Part shown: positions 41,965 to 51,038 of the stretch, piece after piece | How positions within the stretch are numbered: the stretch's first letter is position 1 | How the letters are laid out: every line of letters begins with the position of its first letter | Source of the DNA: Bacteroides sp. MSB163 | GTDB lineage: Bacteria; Bacteroidota; Bacteroidia; Bacteroidales; Bacteroidaceae | Assembly (NCBI RefSeq): GCF_036416795.1 | Contig: NZ_CP143867.1 | Span: 1,860,001-1,924,000 of the forward strand | DNA: 64,000 nt | Direction of reading: 5' to 3' | The notes under the pieces: model-generated | Told to the model about the DNA's origin: nothing | The model's database searches: none | What the model saw: only the letters and a program-made list of their open reading frames with translations | Position numbers and translations under genes: made by a program

Positions 41965-43353
41965 TTAGTAAATATTCCATTCCCAAATTCCTTTTACGCC
42001 CTCTGATATCTTTATCCTGAGATACCGGTATTTCTTGCCTGGTGCATCCGTATGCGGCGATTGTATTCTTATATCTTCATGTCCTCCACAAGCTTCCCAT
42101 ACCTTTCCATCACTCGAACCTTCAAGCAGATAGGCATGTCCGGCTGTGGGACGCACAAAGTAGACTTCACTGCGGCGCACCTTCCTGGCTGTTCCCAAAT
42201 CTGCAACAATCCAGCTTTCATTATCCCTATCAGCCGCCATCCATCGCGAGCCATTGGCCCCGTCTGCTGCAAAAGCGGGAACAAAATATTCTGTACGGCG
42301 GCACAAAGTATCCTTCATCGGTTTGATGTGTAAAGGCTCTGCTGTGCTGGACGCATAAATGGTGTCTATCTTTATCTTCTTCTCCTGCTTTACCTTCCGC
42401 AAGGCACCCACTCCATCCAGAGTAAGTTCGACAGGCCTGATTGTGCCGTCTTCATTAAACTCCAATCGGTTTACATAAGTTTGCCGGTTTGTACTACGCC
42501 GTCCAAACTCCAGATAGGCGAAATAATAATCATCCGTTCCTTCCGGACTGAATACACAACCATGTCCCGGGCCGAAGACCCCCTTCTTATAATCAGTCGT
42601 GGAAATGATATCCTGCTTGGGAAATTCAAACGGCCCCATTGGAGAAACTTTGCTCATCACATAGGCGTACTGATACTTTTCGTCTCCTCCAATGGTGTAT
42701 AAATAATAGTATATTCCTTTTCTTTTAAAGAAAATGGGTCCTTCGGAATATTCTTTGCGGGGAGTGGAGATCATTTGAATGTCTGAATCCACCGTTATCA
42801 TGTCTTTATTAAGTTTAGCCACATGCCTGCGTCCCCAGAACACATAAGCCTGACCGTCGTCATCAATAAACACCTCGGCATCAATGCCTCCGGGATCTTC
42901 TGTTTGTAATAAGGTGGAAGTCGTGAAAGGTTTATGAAACTCATCTTTTCCATGGGCCAGCCTGAAAGGACCATCCGGGCTATCCGCTACCGCAGGATAC
43001 ATATATCCGTTTATTGTCGGATAAATATAGTATTTGCCATTGGCAGCGACAGCCTTACTGGGTGCCCAGTACTTTTCTTTCGCGGCAGAAGGGAAATAAG
43101 TACCGTCAAAGCTCCAATGAACAAAGTCCTTTGATTTCCATACCACAGGCGGTCCCGAAGTTTCCAATCCCCGGCCATATCCGTCAGTGGTAGCGTAACA
43201 ATAGAACGTTCCGTTTATTTCCTGAATGCTTGCATCTGCAATCATGTCAGGTATCAAGGCGTTACCGAAAGGATTGTCTGCTCCTGTCTGCGCTGTTATT
43301 GGCTCTGAAATCAGAATCCCTAACATTAAACTGGTAAAAAGACTTTTCTTCAT
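41965..43353 (-). CDS. Glycoside hydrolase family 43 with C-terminal F5/8-type carbohydrate-binding domain
   Basis: 462 aa. Signal peptide 1-~21. GH43 catalytic residues: Asp in MIADASIQEINGTFYCY, Asp in GGIDAEVFIDDDGQAYVFWG and Glu in EYSEGPIFFKRKGIYYYLYT. Residues ~345-462 look like a discoidin/F5-8 type module (ADRDNESWIVADLGTARKVR; YLLEGSSDGKVWEACGG; YRYLRIKISEG). It is likely an arabinofuranosidase, xylosidase or galactosidase acting on side chains of the PUL substrate. Located between the mutarotase and the other GH43. Confidence 0.9.
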   Translation of the reverse strand: MKKSLFTSLMLGILISEPITAQTGADNPFGNALIPDMIADASIQEINGTFYCYATTDGYGRGLETSGPPVVWKSKDFVHWSFDGTYFPSAAKEKYWAPSKAVAANGKYYIYPTINGYMYPAVADSPDGPFRLAHGKDEFHKPFTTSTLLQTEDPGGIDAEVFIDDDGQAYVFWGRRHVAKLNKDMITVDSDIQMISTPRKEYSEGPIFFKRKGIYYYLYTIGGDEKYQYAYVMSKVSPMGPFEFPKQDIISTTDYKKGVFGPGHGCVFSPEGTDDYYFAYLEFGRRSTNRQTYVNRLEFNEDGTIRPVELTLDGVGALRKVKQEKKIKIDTIYASSTAEPLHIKPMKDTLCRRTEYFVPAFAADGANGSRWMAADRDNESWIVADLGTARKVRRSEVYFVRPTAGHAYLLEGSSDGKVWEACGGHEDIRIQSPHTDAPGKKYRYLRIKISEGVKGIWEWNIY

Positions 43354-43426
43354 AATATTATAATCGTTTTAAGGTTACACCTACTTTAAGAAAAAGCAAA
43401 GTAAAGCTTTTCTATCAGAATTCTTA

Positions 43427-43813
43427 CTATTCATATAGATGAAACATCCGCTCCATCAATTTCCATTTCTCTGCCGAAGTGCTTGTAGGTACACACTCTT
43501 GAAATTTGGATACATACTCTTCCCATTCTGCTTGTCTGGGTAAATGAGAAAGCCTGTCCATTGCTGTTTCCCAATCGAAGTCAAGCGGTGTTTCTATAAT
43601 CATGAATAACCGGGAACCTAATATATAGATTTCCATCTCTAGAATACCTACTGAACGAATGCCGGCTCTTATTTCCGGCCAGGCTTCTTCCCGGCTGTGA
43701 ATCTTACGGTATTCAGCAATGAGTTCCGGATTATTTTTAAGATTTAATGTCTGGCAATACCTTTTTACAGGTACAGCGTGTTGTTTTACTGTGTATCCCT
43801 GATTATGCGTCAT
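43427..43813 (-). CDS. L-rhamnose/L-fucose-type mutarotase (RhaM family)
   Basis: 128 aa from the ATG at 43813. The frame opens further upstream (to 43915) but that would overlap the DUF4998 gene. Family features: KRYCQTLNLKNNPELIAEYR, then IHSREEAWPEIRAGIRSVGI and EIYILGSRLFMIIET. The fold interconverts alpha and beta anomers of a deoxyhexose. With a GH29 fucosidase in the same locus, L-fucose is a more likely substrate than rhamnose (inference). Cytoplasmic, no signal peptide. Confidence 0.82.
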   Translation of the reverse strand: MTHNQGYTVKQHAVPVKRYCQTLNLKNNPELIAEYRKIHSREEAWPEIRAGIRSVGILEMEIYILGSRLFMIIETPLDFDWETAMDRLSHLPRQAEWEEYVSKFQECVPTSTSAEKWKLMERMFHLYE

Positions 43814-43871
43814 AACTAATTTTACTTTAATTGTTATCCTGAAATCAATCTTTTTACCTCTTGCTGTTATC

Positions 43872-44552
43872 TTAAGGGATTGTTGTTTCCGTGAATTCTG
43901 AATAGAAATAGTCAATAGCTGTCTCCTCGGGTAGATAGACTGTCCGCCAACGTAATACCTTTGTCAAGTCACAATCTTCTATACGAGTTTCTGTTTCTGT
44001 TATTGGGATTTCAATCATCTTTTCTTCACCGGTGACACCTGTATAATGCATTTCACATTTCAAAGCATTGTTTGCAGGCCTCCACGATATAACAACATCA
44101 TTCTCATCAATGTATAACCTGTCCATTTTCCTGTTGGTAAGGTTACTCTCATAAAGGTCTCCGTATACATAGCCTTCAATCATGGATTCAATGGAAGAAT
44201 TGCCTTTGGCATCATACGTAGTAACCGAAAATTCGTATTGTCCTTCGTCCAAATCATTAATGATGACTTCGAATGGATCGATGGTGTTATCCCGTATGAC
44301 GTCCAGTTCCAATGATTTATCTTCTTCATCTTGTGACTGCCATCGTATGACACATTTCTTTTGAGTCACTCCATACATATAGAATCCTTTCAGCAATATC
44401 CGGTTTCTGCCGGAAGAAGCGGTTAGTGAATCAACTTTCCCTACATAGATGGTCTCTCCGGCATCCAGATAAGGCTGAATATTGTCTAACATATCATCGC
44501 AGGATGAACAGATCCCGGCAATTACACAAAGTGTGATAATTATATGTTTCAT
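43872..44552 (-). CDS. DUF4998-family lipoprotein of the PUL
   Basis: 226 aa from the ATG at 44552 (MKHIIITLCVIAG); the ATG at 44588 would overlap the previous gene. Lipobox GICSSC. Two FnIII/Ig-like halves: GKVDSLTASSGRNRILLKGF with YEFSVTTYDAKGNSSI, and a second with DVVISWRPANNALKCEMHY. It matches the DUF4998 proteins often found beside SusCD in Bacteroides. A surface glycan-binding role is probable but not demonstrated by motif. Confidence 0.8.
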   Translation of the reverse strand: MKHIIITLCVIAGICSSCDDMLDNIQPYLDAGETIYVGKVDSLTASSGRNRILLKGFYMYGVTQKKCVIRWQSQDEEDKSLELDVIRDNTIDPFEVIINDLDEGQYEFSVTTYDAKGNSSIESMIEGYVYGDLYESNLTNRKMDRLYIDENDVVISWRPANNALKCEMHYTGVTGEEKMIEIPITETETRIEDCDLTKVLRWRTVYLPEETAIDYFYSEFTETTIP

Positions 44553-44562
44553 AAAGCTTTTC

Positions 44563-45765
44563 TTATTTGTTTTCAACTGGTTTTCCATAGAACGTAACTT
44601 CCATTAAATGAATGAATTTAACTCCTGTGAATGTACTTAATGCTTTGAAACGGATATAGCGTACAGCAGGAGCATCTGTCGGGAATATGAATTCTTCACC
44701 GGCACTGGCGTATTCCTTATCCTCGTTGGAGAACTGTCCTGCAGGTAATCCTGAAGGTTTGTAACTTTCACATGTGGTCAGCAAGGTCCAGCCATCCCAA
44801 CTTCCGCTTTGGTCTGGTTTGTCGGCGCGTCCCCAGACTTCCCATTCTTTCATATTCCCATGCTGGTATATGAAGGAGTCTTCAAGACGTTGCCAATACA
44901 AGTAGCGGCTCAGATGAGTGGTAACTCCCAAATCGAATGTAAACCAGATAGGCATTGTCTGATTGTCTTGTGGAGAGTGAGCCATATCCCATGAATCACC
45001 GTAGTTATGACTACCGTTCCAGATTTTGGCCATCCAATGTCCCCATGCATTCATTGGGATATCGTTGTCCAATATTACTTCGTTGAATTTACCCTTATCC
45101 AGTTCATACTCTTCCCAGGGCGTTACAGTGGCAAATACCGTATCGGTTGCATTGTCCCATCTGTCTCTGACGATTACTCCGAACATCCTTTCTTCCGGTT
45201 TATATCCGCGTGCGGTGATATTAATCTTCTTGGCTGCGGTATAGTTAGTCTGAGCCGTAGACCACTGATTGAGTGAATCCGGAGTGATTACCTCTATGGC
45301 AAGATCGCTTGCAGAAGGGTTCTGCATGGATATTGCAATACCTCCGAAAGTTTCGTTCATTTCCAGGGTATTGTATGCTTCAATATAAGAAGGGGTGAGA
45401 GGGACTATATTATAGTTGACCGGTTCTCCGATATTTTCTTTACGGTCTACAGCATAGAATGTGATTTGCTTTTCTTCCGTGTCGCCAAAACCCTCAACCT
45501 TTAAATTGCTGGAGTATGCAGATACACGGCTTTCCATCTCTTTTCCGGATGCCAGTTTGTATTTAGCAACGATATACATAAGATCTTCATTGTCCGGACT
45601 CCTGAAGTTGATAATGGCACCACCGGCAGTCGGGGTATATGACAGCACTTCTACTTTTCCCGGAACTATACCGTCATCCGGTCCATAAGGTTTATGCAGA
45701 TTATCCTCTTCGCATCCCGTTAACAGGAATGTGAATAAACTGATTAGTATATAAAATTTCTTCAT
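44563..45765 (-). CDS. Surface glycan-binding lipoprotein (DUF4959/DUF5126/DUF5000 type)
   Basis: 400 aa from the ATG at 45765; the ORF opens at 45792. Lipobox LLTGC (Cys17). Three modules in order: an N-terminal FnIII-like domain (KVEVLSYTPTAGGAIINFRS), a second one (VNYNIVPLTPSYIEAYNTLE) and a C-terminal discoidin-like domain (WFTFDLGVTTHLSRYLYWQR; KEWEVWGRADKPDQSGSW; RYIRFKALSTFTGVKFIHL). This arrangement is typical of SusE-position glycan-binding proteins directly after susD. It should hold polysaccharide at the cell surface for the SusCD pair. Confidence 0.88.
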   Translation of the reverse strand: MKKFYILISLFTFLLTGCEEDNLHKPYGPDDGIVPGKVEVLSYTPTAGGAIINFRSPDNEDLMYIVAKYKLASGKEMESRVSAYSSNLKVEGFGDTEEKQITFYAVDRKENIGEPVNYNIVPLTPSYIEAYNTLEMNETFGGIAISMQNPSASDLAIEVITPDSLNQWSTAQTNYTAAKKINITARGYKPEERMFGVIVRDRWDNATDTVFATVTPWEEYELDKGKFNEVILDNDIPMNAWGHWMAKIWNGSHNYGDSWDMAHSPQDNQTMPIWFTFDLGVTTHLSRYLYWQRLEDSFIYQHGNMKEWEVWGRADKPDQSGSWDGWTLLTTCESYKPSGLPAGQFSNEDKEYASAGEEFIFPTDAPAVRYIRFKALSTFTGVKFIHLMEVTFYGKPVENK

Positions 45766-45785
45766 AATAATGTTCTCCTTTCTTA

Positions 45786-47729
45786 TTACCATCCCGGATT
45801 CTGTTTTAGATTCGGATTCTTAATAATATCATCATATTTTACAGGCCACAAATAGTCTTTCTGGCTATATTTCTTTTGAGCGATATTGCGAATTACGTAG
45901 TAATCTTCCGTATTCTCCTGATCGATGCTCCAACCTCTTATGAAAGTGTTATTATAGGTACTTCTGGCAAGTTTCCAGCGGCGTAGGTCATGATATCGTA
46001 TACCTTCGAGAGCCAATTCGATCTGGCGTTCTTTACGTATGATTTCCCGCATACCTTCTTTGGTGGACGGCTTATTGGGGTTGGTGGAATATTTCTTCCA
46101 AGAATCGACTACACCTTCTAAACCGGAACGCTCTCTTACAATGTCAATATTGGTATAAACCTCTGTCGGTACAAATTCTCCGTTTTCAGTTGCTTCATTC
46201 AGTGCTTCCGCATACATCAGATACAGATCGGCCAGACGGACGATGGGGAATGGATACTCTTCAATGACCTCTGACGTTTCAGAAATGATATTTTTGTAGT
46301 AAATCAGCTTTTTTGCATAATATCCGGTGATGGAATACAGTGCAAGGGAAGATTGACCGCTGACCTGGCCTTTCTTTGCTTCCAGATAATACATATCATC
46401 CGGATTATTCCTGCCATGTCCATACCAACTTGACCCATCAAATCCTAAGGTTCCGTAAAAACGGGGTTCACGGTTAAGATTAAGTTTGGCTGTCTGATAT
46501 CCTTCTCTGACAAAATATTTATTGTCTTCAGTAGCTGTTGCCACTTGATAACGTTCACTATAGTCATTGCTGCTGATCCATTCTTTATCTTCCTCAATAG
46601 GCACACCATTACTGGAATAGAACATTTCTGCAATGTCGAGAGTAGGAGCGTACATTCCTCTGCATGTATATTCTTTCTCAATCTGATAAGCGGCTAATCT
46701 TGGCTGACAGTGGCATTGTAAATCACGAGTATGCGATTTACCGCATCCCCATACAAGCTCTCTGTTAAAGCGTTCTGTCACAGCTTGTCGCACGTTCATA
46801 GATTGCATCAATCCATCAGGCAGTTTGGTCAGTGATTCTTCTTTGAAATTATAAAGTCCATGACCGGCTTCTATTGCTGTTTTGAGTGCTTCTTCACAGG
46901 CATCGGCCGCCAGTTTCCATTTATTGGTACTATATTCCTGTGGGAAATAAGGCTCTCCGTCCCAATCTTTAAAGTTGGCATAGTCTGTATTTCCATTGAA
47001 GAGTGGGCTGGCTGCTAATAATAATGTTTTGGCTTTGATGGCTAAAGCGGCAGGTTGGGTGAGACGTCCCATCTCAGTAGCTTCATTCTGAATTTTCAAA
47101 GGTAAATCTCCAGCGGCTTCATTTATCAGATTTACTATGTAGTCGACAACGGTTTCTACCTTGTCTCGTTTTACACGCACCTCTTCTTCGGTGGCAGAAA
47201 TGGGGAGATTGATGTCTACAATAGGTATAGGACCGTATAACTGAAGTAAATAGAAATGATAATAAGCTTTCAGTGTTTTTGCCTCAGCAATCCATCTTCT
47301 CCTGTCCGTTTCATTCAGGTCAGTAACCCGGCTTCTGTCCGAAACATTTTCAATAAAGATGTTACAGTCACGTATGGCTTGGTATAAAGGTTTTCCGCCT
47401 TTAATACCATCCCAGTAATTGTTAATCGGGTCGCTGATATTTTGTAATCCGTTGGCTATACCAAATGCCCACGTGTTACTGAAATAATGATCTTCCATGG
47501 TATAATACCAAATATCATTACCTGCGGTCAATCCTGGGTTTTCATGTTGATTGCCATACAATGGAATGCGTGAGTAACAAGTGACCAGATATTTTTCCGC
47601 GTTGGCTCTGTTATTGAATGCCATTTCAATGGTTGCTATATTATCCGGCACAACATCTAGAAAATCTGTACATCCACATAGTGTGCTTACTGCCAGAATA
47701 GCAAGTATTTCTCGTATTTTCATATTCAT
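45786..47729 (-). CDS. SusD/RagB-family glycan-binding lipoprotein of the PUL
   Basis: 647 aa. Signal peptide with lipobox TLCGC; the start may be the ATG at 47729 or the one two codons later. SusD hallmarks: TDFLDVVPDNIATIEMAFNN, YLMYAEALNEATENG, RKERQIELALEGIRYHDLRR and C-terminal SQKDYLWPVKYDDIIKNPNL. It binds the target glycan on the surface and closes the SusC barrel. Five bp after susC, so tightly coupled. Confidence 0.94.
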   Translation of the reverse strand: MNMKIREILAILAVSTLCGCTDFLDVVPDNIATIEMAFNNRANAEKYLVTCYSRIPLYGNQHENPGLTAGNDIWYYTMEDHYFSNTWAFGIANGLQNISDPINNYWDGIKGGKPLYQAIRDCNIFIENVSDRSRVTDLNETDRRRWIAEAKTLKAYYHFYLLQLYGPIPIVDINLPISATEEEVRVKRDKVETVVDYIVNLINEAAGDLPLKIQNEATEMGRLTQPAALAIKAKTLLLAASPLFNGNTDYANFKDWDGEPYFPQEYSTNKWKLAADACEEALKTAIEAGHGLYNFKEESLTKLPDGLMQSMNVRQAVTERFNRELVWGCGKSHTRDLQCHCQPRLAAYQIEKEYTCRGMYAPTLDIAEMFYSSNGVPIEEDKEWISSNDYSERYQVATATEDNKYFVREGYQTAKLNLNREPRFYGTLGFDGSSWYGHGRNNPDDMYYLEAKKGQVSGQSSLALYSITGYYAKKLIYYKNIISETSEVIEEYPFPIVRLADLYLMYAEALNEATENGEFVPTEVYTNIDIVRERSGLEGVVDSWKKYSTNPNKPSTKEGMREIIRKERQIELALEGIRYHDLRRWKLARSTYNNTFIRGWSIDQENTEDYYVIRNIAQKKYSQKDYLWPVKYDDIIKNPNLKQNPGW

Positions 47730-47734
47730 ATTCT

Positions 47735-50700
47735 TTAAAAGTTAACACTCAAACCAATATTATATACTCTTTGGATAGGGTATCCAAGGCCATTACCACC
47801 CATTTCCGGATCCCATAGTTTAAATTTACTGAATGTGAGAAGATTGGTTCCGTTCAGGTAAATGCGGACATTGCTGATATGGGCTTTTCGAGTCCACTTT
47901 TCGGGTAAGGTATATCCTAATTCCAGAGATTTCAGGCGCATGAATGAACCATCTTGCATCCACCAGGTACTGGATTGTGTATTGTTAGCTATGCTTTCGT
48001 TGGCTAAACGTGGCCAAAAAGCATAGATGTCTCTGTTTGCTTCCGACCAGTGGCTATCCGCAATGACTTTTAATAAGGCATTTTGTGAATGCGTGTTGTT
48101 ATCATCATCTGTGTCGATGAATGGTGATATACAGTTGGGATCAATCCAGAAAGATGAGCGTGCGTTGCCTTGGAAGAAGGCGGAGAGGTCCCACCCCTTA
48201 TATCCTGCAGATAATCCGAATCCATAGGTGATTTCGGGAGTGGTTGGATAGCCTATGGGCACTTTATCAGCTTCTGTTATTTCACCGTCTTTATCTATAT
48301 CTTTATATTTGATGTCACCTGCCATAAGCTTACCGCCAAAGTTTTGTTCCGGTGAGTTGGCGATATCTGCTTCATCGATAAACAGACGTTCTGCAATGAA
48401 TCCCCATCGCTGGCTTAATTTCTGTCCTGCCTGGCTTCTCCAGGGAGTACCTGCGCCCAGATAGTCCGGTTCTTCTATTTTTTCATATTTGCTTGTTGCA
48501 TAAGTGAAGTTAGCACGTCCGGTAACCCACAAGTCTTTATTGATGGAATGTGAGTAATCAACAGACATATCAATACCTTTACCTGAGGCCGCTCCTACAT
48601 TGGCTCGTACATCTGCTGTCAGTCCCATAGTGGAAGGAATAAATGAACGGGTCATCAGGATACTATTTCGTTTTTCATAGAATACATCTGCCTGGATTTC
48701 CAGTTTGTTGAATAAGCCTAATTCAATACCGATATTCATTTTTTTAGCTTTTTCCCAGGTAATTAATTCGTTGGCATAACGGTTGACAGTGATACCGTTA
48801 ATATGATTTCCCCAGTTGGTTCCAAAATCCTGTCCTTTGCCTTCATCATTCATATTGACATTGGACAGATAGAAGAAACGGTCATTAGAGTCGCCAATGG
48901 CATCATTTCCGACAAGCCCGTATGTGAACTTCCATTTTAGTTTACTGATTGTTTTTTCAATTGGTTTCCAGAACTTTTCGTTTGACATCAAATAACCTAT
49001 ACCGAAAGAAGGGAAGAAGCCGTAACGTTCATTCTGGGCGAAACGTTCGGAGCCATTGTATCCGAAGTTAAATTCTGCGAAGTAACGTTTGTCGTATGAG
49101 TAGGTGAATCTTCCTGATAATCCTTGGTTTTTGTATGGTAATGATTTTTGCAGGTCACCTGCATTGCTGTTCTGTTGGGTACGTCGGGTAAATACCAACA
49201 TGCCACTGACACCATGTTCATCAAAATCACGGTTGTAGCTCATGGCAACTTCCATGTAGTTGGTGGTAGTAACATCTTTAGCTCCTTCATTATAATTCAG
49301 ATATTCAGTACCACCATTAGGGTTTAGTAAAGTCAGGCTGTAGGCATCCTTCGACTGGTCATAAGTTCCCATAGAGTAATAATAAGGATTGTAATAGCGG
49401 GAAACGTCGGAGTACACATAACGGGTAGTACTGATGAGGCCTCGTATATTCAACCCTTTTGTTATGAAATCAAGGTTCTGTTTCAGTTCTCCTTGTGCTA
49501 CAATTGAAGTACGACTATAATCTTTATATCCTTTCACCATATCGGCATATGGATTTATATAAGTACCGTCTCCATAGTTACCGAACATAAGATGCGTATT
49601 ATTTGCATACTCACCTACGTTAGGGAATGTTTTGGGAAATAGGACGGGACTTGTTTTCATAACTTTGTTATACAGCGCATCCCCACCGTCAATCGGGCCG
49701 CGATAATCATCGAATGAACCGTTCACCCGGATGATAGCTTCTGTTGTTTTAGTCAGGTTAATGTTGATATTGGAACGGACTGAGTATTTCTTTAAGCTGA
49801 TGTTGCTATTGAAATTGTTTTGTTTGTCCACATTCAGTACACCATTATCATTGAAGAAAGAAGCAGCGATGTAATATCTTGCTACATTACCACCTCCACT
49901 GATGTTTGCTGTTACACGCTGGTTCATGGTGTATTTCTTGAACATCTCATCATACCAGTCTACAGCTGGAAATGCATAAGAGTTTAGATTTTTGATGGTG
50001 TTATCTATTTTCGACTGGGAATATGGCAATACTCCCAAAGGATTACGGGTTCTGACAGCTTCGTTATGAAGTTGCATATATGTGATCGGATCAGCTGTCT
50101 CAATGGTACGGACCGGAGTAGAAATGGAGTTTTCCACTCTGATGTTGACCGTTGCTTTTCCTTCTTTACCTTCTTTGGTCGTTACAAGAATCACGCCATT
50201 GGCACCTCTTGCTCCATATAGCGCGGTGGCTGTTGCATCCTTCATGATAGAGAAACTGGCAATGTCATCTACATTCAGGCGTGCTAAATCGGCACTTGTG
50301 AGTTCTACATTATCAATCAGGATGAGCGGGCTTGCCGCATAGCCAAAAGTTGTGACTCCGCGAATGAAAAAGCTAGCATCATCTTTTCCAGGTTCACCGC
50401 TCGTCTGATAGGCTATCACTCCTGACATTCTACCGGCAAGTGCTGTTGTCAGGTTACTACTTGGTACTTTCAGTTCAGACGGTTTAACAGTGGTAACGGA
50501 GCTGATAACGCTTTCTTTCTTTTGTTTTGCAAAGGCTACAACTGTCACTTCATCCAGTTCATCAACTTTAGGTTTTAAATGTACAGTGTAATTGTTTTCT
50601 CCTGACACTTTGATTGTGGCAGTTTGATACCCGAGGAAGCTGACCAGCAACTCATCTCCAACTGAGACGGAGATAGTGAATTTTCCGTCAATGTCAGTAA

Positions 50701-50941
50701 TGCATCCTCTTGTAGAGTTTTTAACGATGATTGTTGCACCGGCTACGGGTGAGTTGGTTTCATCGTAAATAGTTCCTTTTACTTCTTTTTGCTGGTTTAC
50801 TATGCTTATGCCGGCAGTAGCAGCATTTACATAATTGACCACAGGGAAAGAGAAAAAGCTTGTGATACACAAGAGCAGGAAAGGCTTCCTCAAAACTTGT
50901 GTTGATAGCCGATAATGTTGGCTGGCTAATCGATGTTTCAT
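47735..50941 (-). CDS. SusC/RagA-family TonB-linked outer-membrane transporter of the PUL
   Basis: 1068 aa from the ATG at 50941 (MKHRLASQHYRLS); the ORF opens at 51025. After an extended signal region comes a CarboxypepD_reg-like domain (KGTIYDETNSPVAGATIIVK; DIDGKFTISVSVGDELLVSF), the plug (TTALAGRMSGVIAYQTSGEP; PLILIDNVELTSADLARLNV; ATALYGARGANGVILVTT) and the barrel, ending in VYNIGLSVNF. There is no STN domain, so unlike the SusC at 3304 it is not coupled to a FecR system. It imports oligosaccharides produced by the surface enzymes. Regulation probably comes from the divergent AraC protein. Confidence 0.94.
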   Translation of the reverse strand: MKHRLASQHYRLSTQVLRKPFLLLCITSFFSFPVVNYVNAATAGISIVNQQKEVKGTIYDETNSPVAGATIIVKNSTRGCITDIDGKFTISVSVGDELLVSFLGYQTATIKVSGENNYTVHLKPKVDELDEVTVVAFAKQKKESVISSVTTVKPSELKVPSSNLTTALAGRMSGVIAYQTSGEPGKDDASFFIRGVTTFGYAASPLILIDNVELTSADLARLNVDDIASFSIMKDATATALYGARGANGVILVTTKEGKEGKATVNIRVENSISTPVRTIETADPITYMQLHNEAVRTRNPLGVLPYSQSKIDNTIKNLNSYAFPAVDWYDEMFKKYTMNQRVTANISGGGNVARYYIAASFFNDNGVLNVDKQNNFNSNISLKKYSVRSNININLTKTTEAIIRVNGSFDDYRGPIDGGDALYNKVMKTSPVLFPKTFPNVGEYANNTHLMFGNYGDGTYINPYADMVKGYKDYSRTSIVAQGELKQNLDFITKGLNIRGLISTTRYVYSDVSRYYNPYYYSMGTYDQSKDAYSLTLLNPNGGTEYLNYNEGAKDVTTTNYMEVAMSYNRDFDEHGVSGMLVFTRRTQQNSNAGDLQKSLPYKNQGLSGRFTYSYDKRYFAEFNFGYNGSERFAQNERYGFFPSFGIGYLMSNEKFWKPIEKTISKLKWKFTYGLVGNDAIGDSNDRFFYLSNVNMNDEGKGQDFGTNWGNHINGITVNRYANELITWEKAKKMNIGIELGLFNKLEIQADVFYEKRNSILMTRSFIPSTMGLTADVRANVGAASGKGIDMSVDYSHSINKDLWVTGRANFTYATSKYEKIEEPDYLGAGTPWRSQAGQKLSQRWGFIAERLFIDEADIANSPEQNFGGKLMAGDIKYKDIDKDGEITEADKVPIGYPTTPEITYGFGLSAGYKGWDLSAFFQGNARSSFWIDPNCISPFIDTDDDNNTHSQNALLKVIADSHWSEANRDIYAFWPRLANESIANNTQSSTWWMQDGSFMRLKSLELGYTLPEKWTRKAHISNVRIYLNGTNLLTFSKFKLWDPEMGGNGLGYPIQRVYNIGLSVNF

Positions 50942-50984
50942 AATTCTTGATTTAAAAATTAGGTCAATAAAAGGTATAGTGATG

Positions 50985-51010
50985 GCATACTGGCTTAAAA
51001 ATAAACCAGT
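50985..51010. repeat. Small hairpin between GH29 and susC
   Basis: ATACTGG and CCAGTAT, a 7-bp perfect stem with a 12-nt AT-rich loop, in the 97-bp gap. It may tune transcript levels between GH29 and susC. Weak evidence. Confidence 0.45.
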
Positions 51011-51038
51011 ATACCAGAACTTCAATATGTTAGAGTGA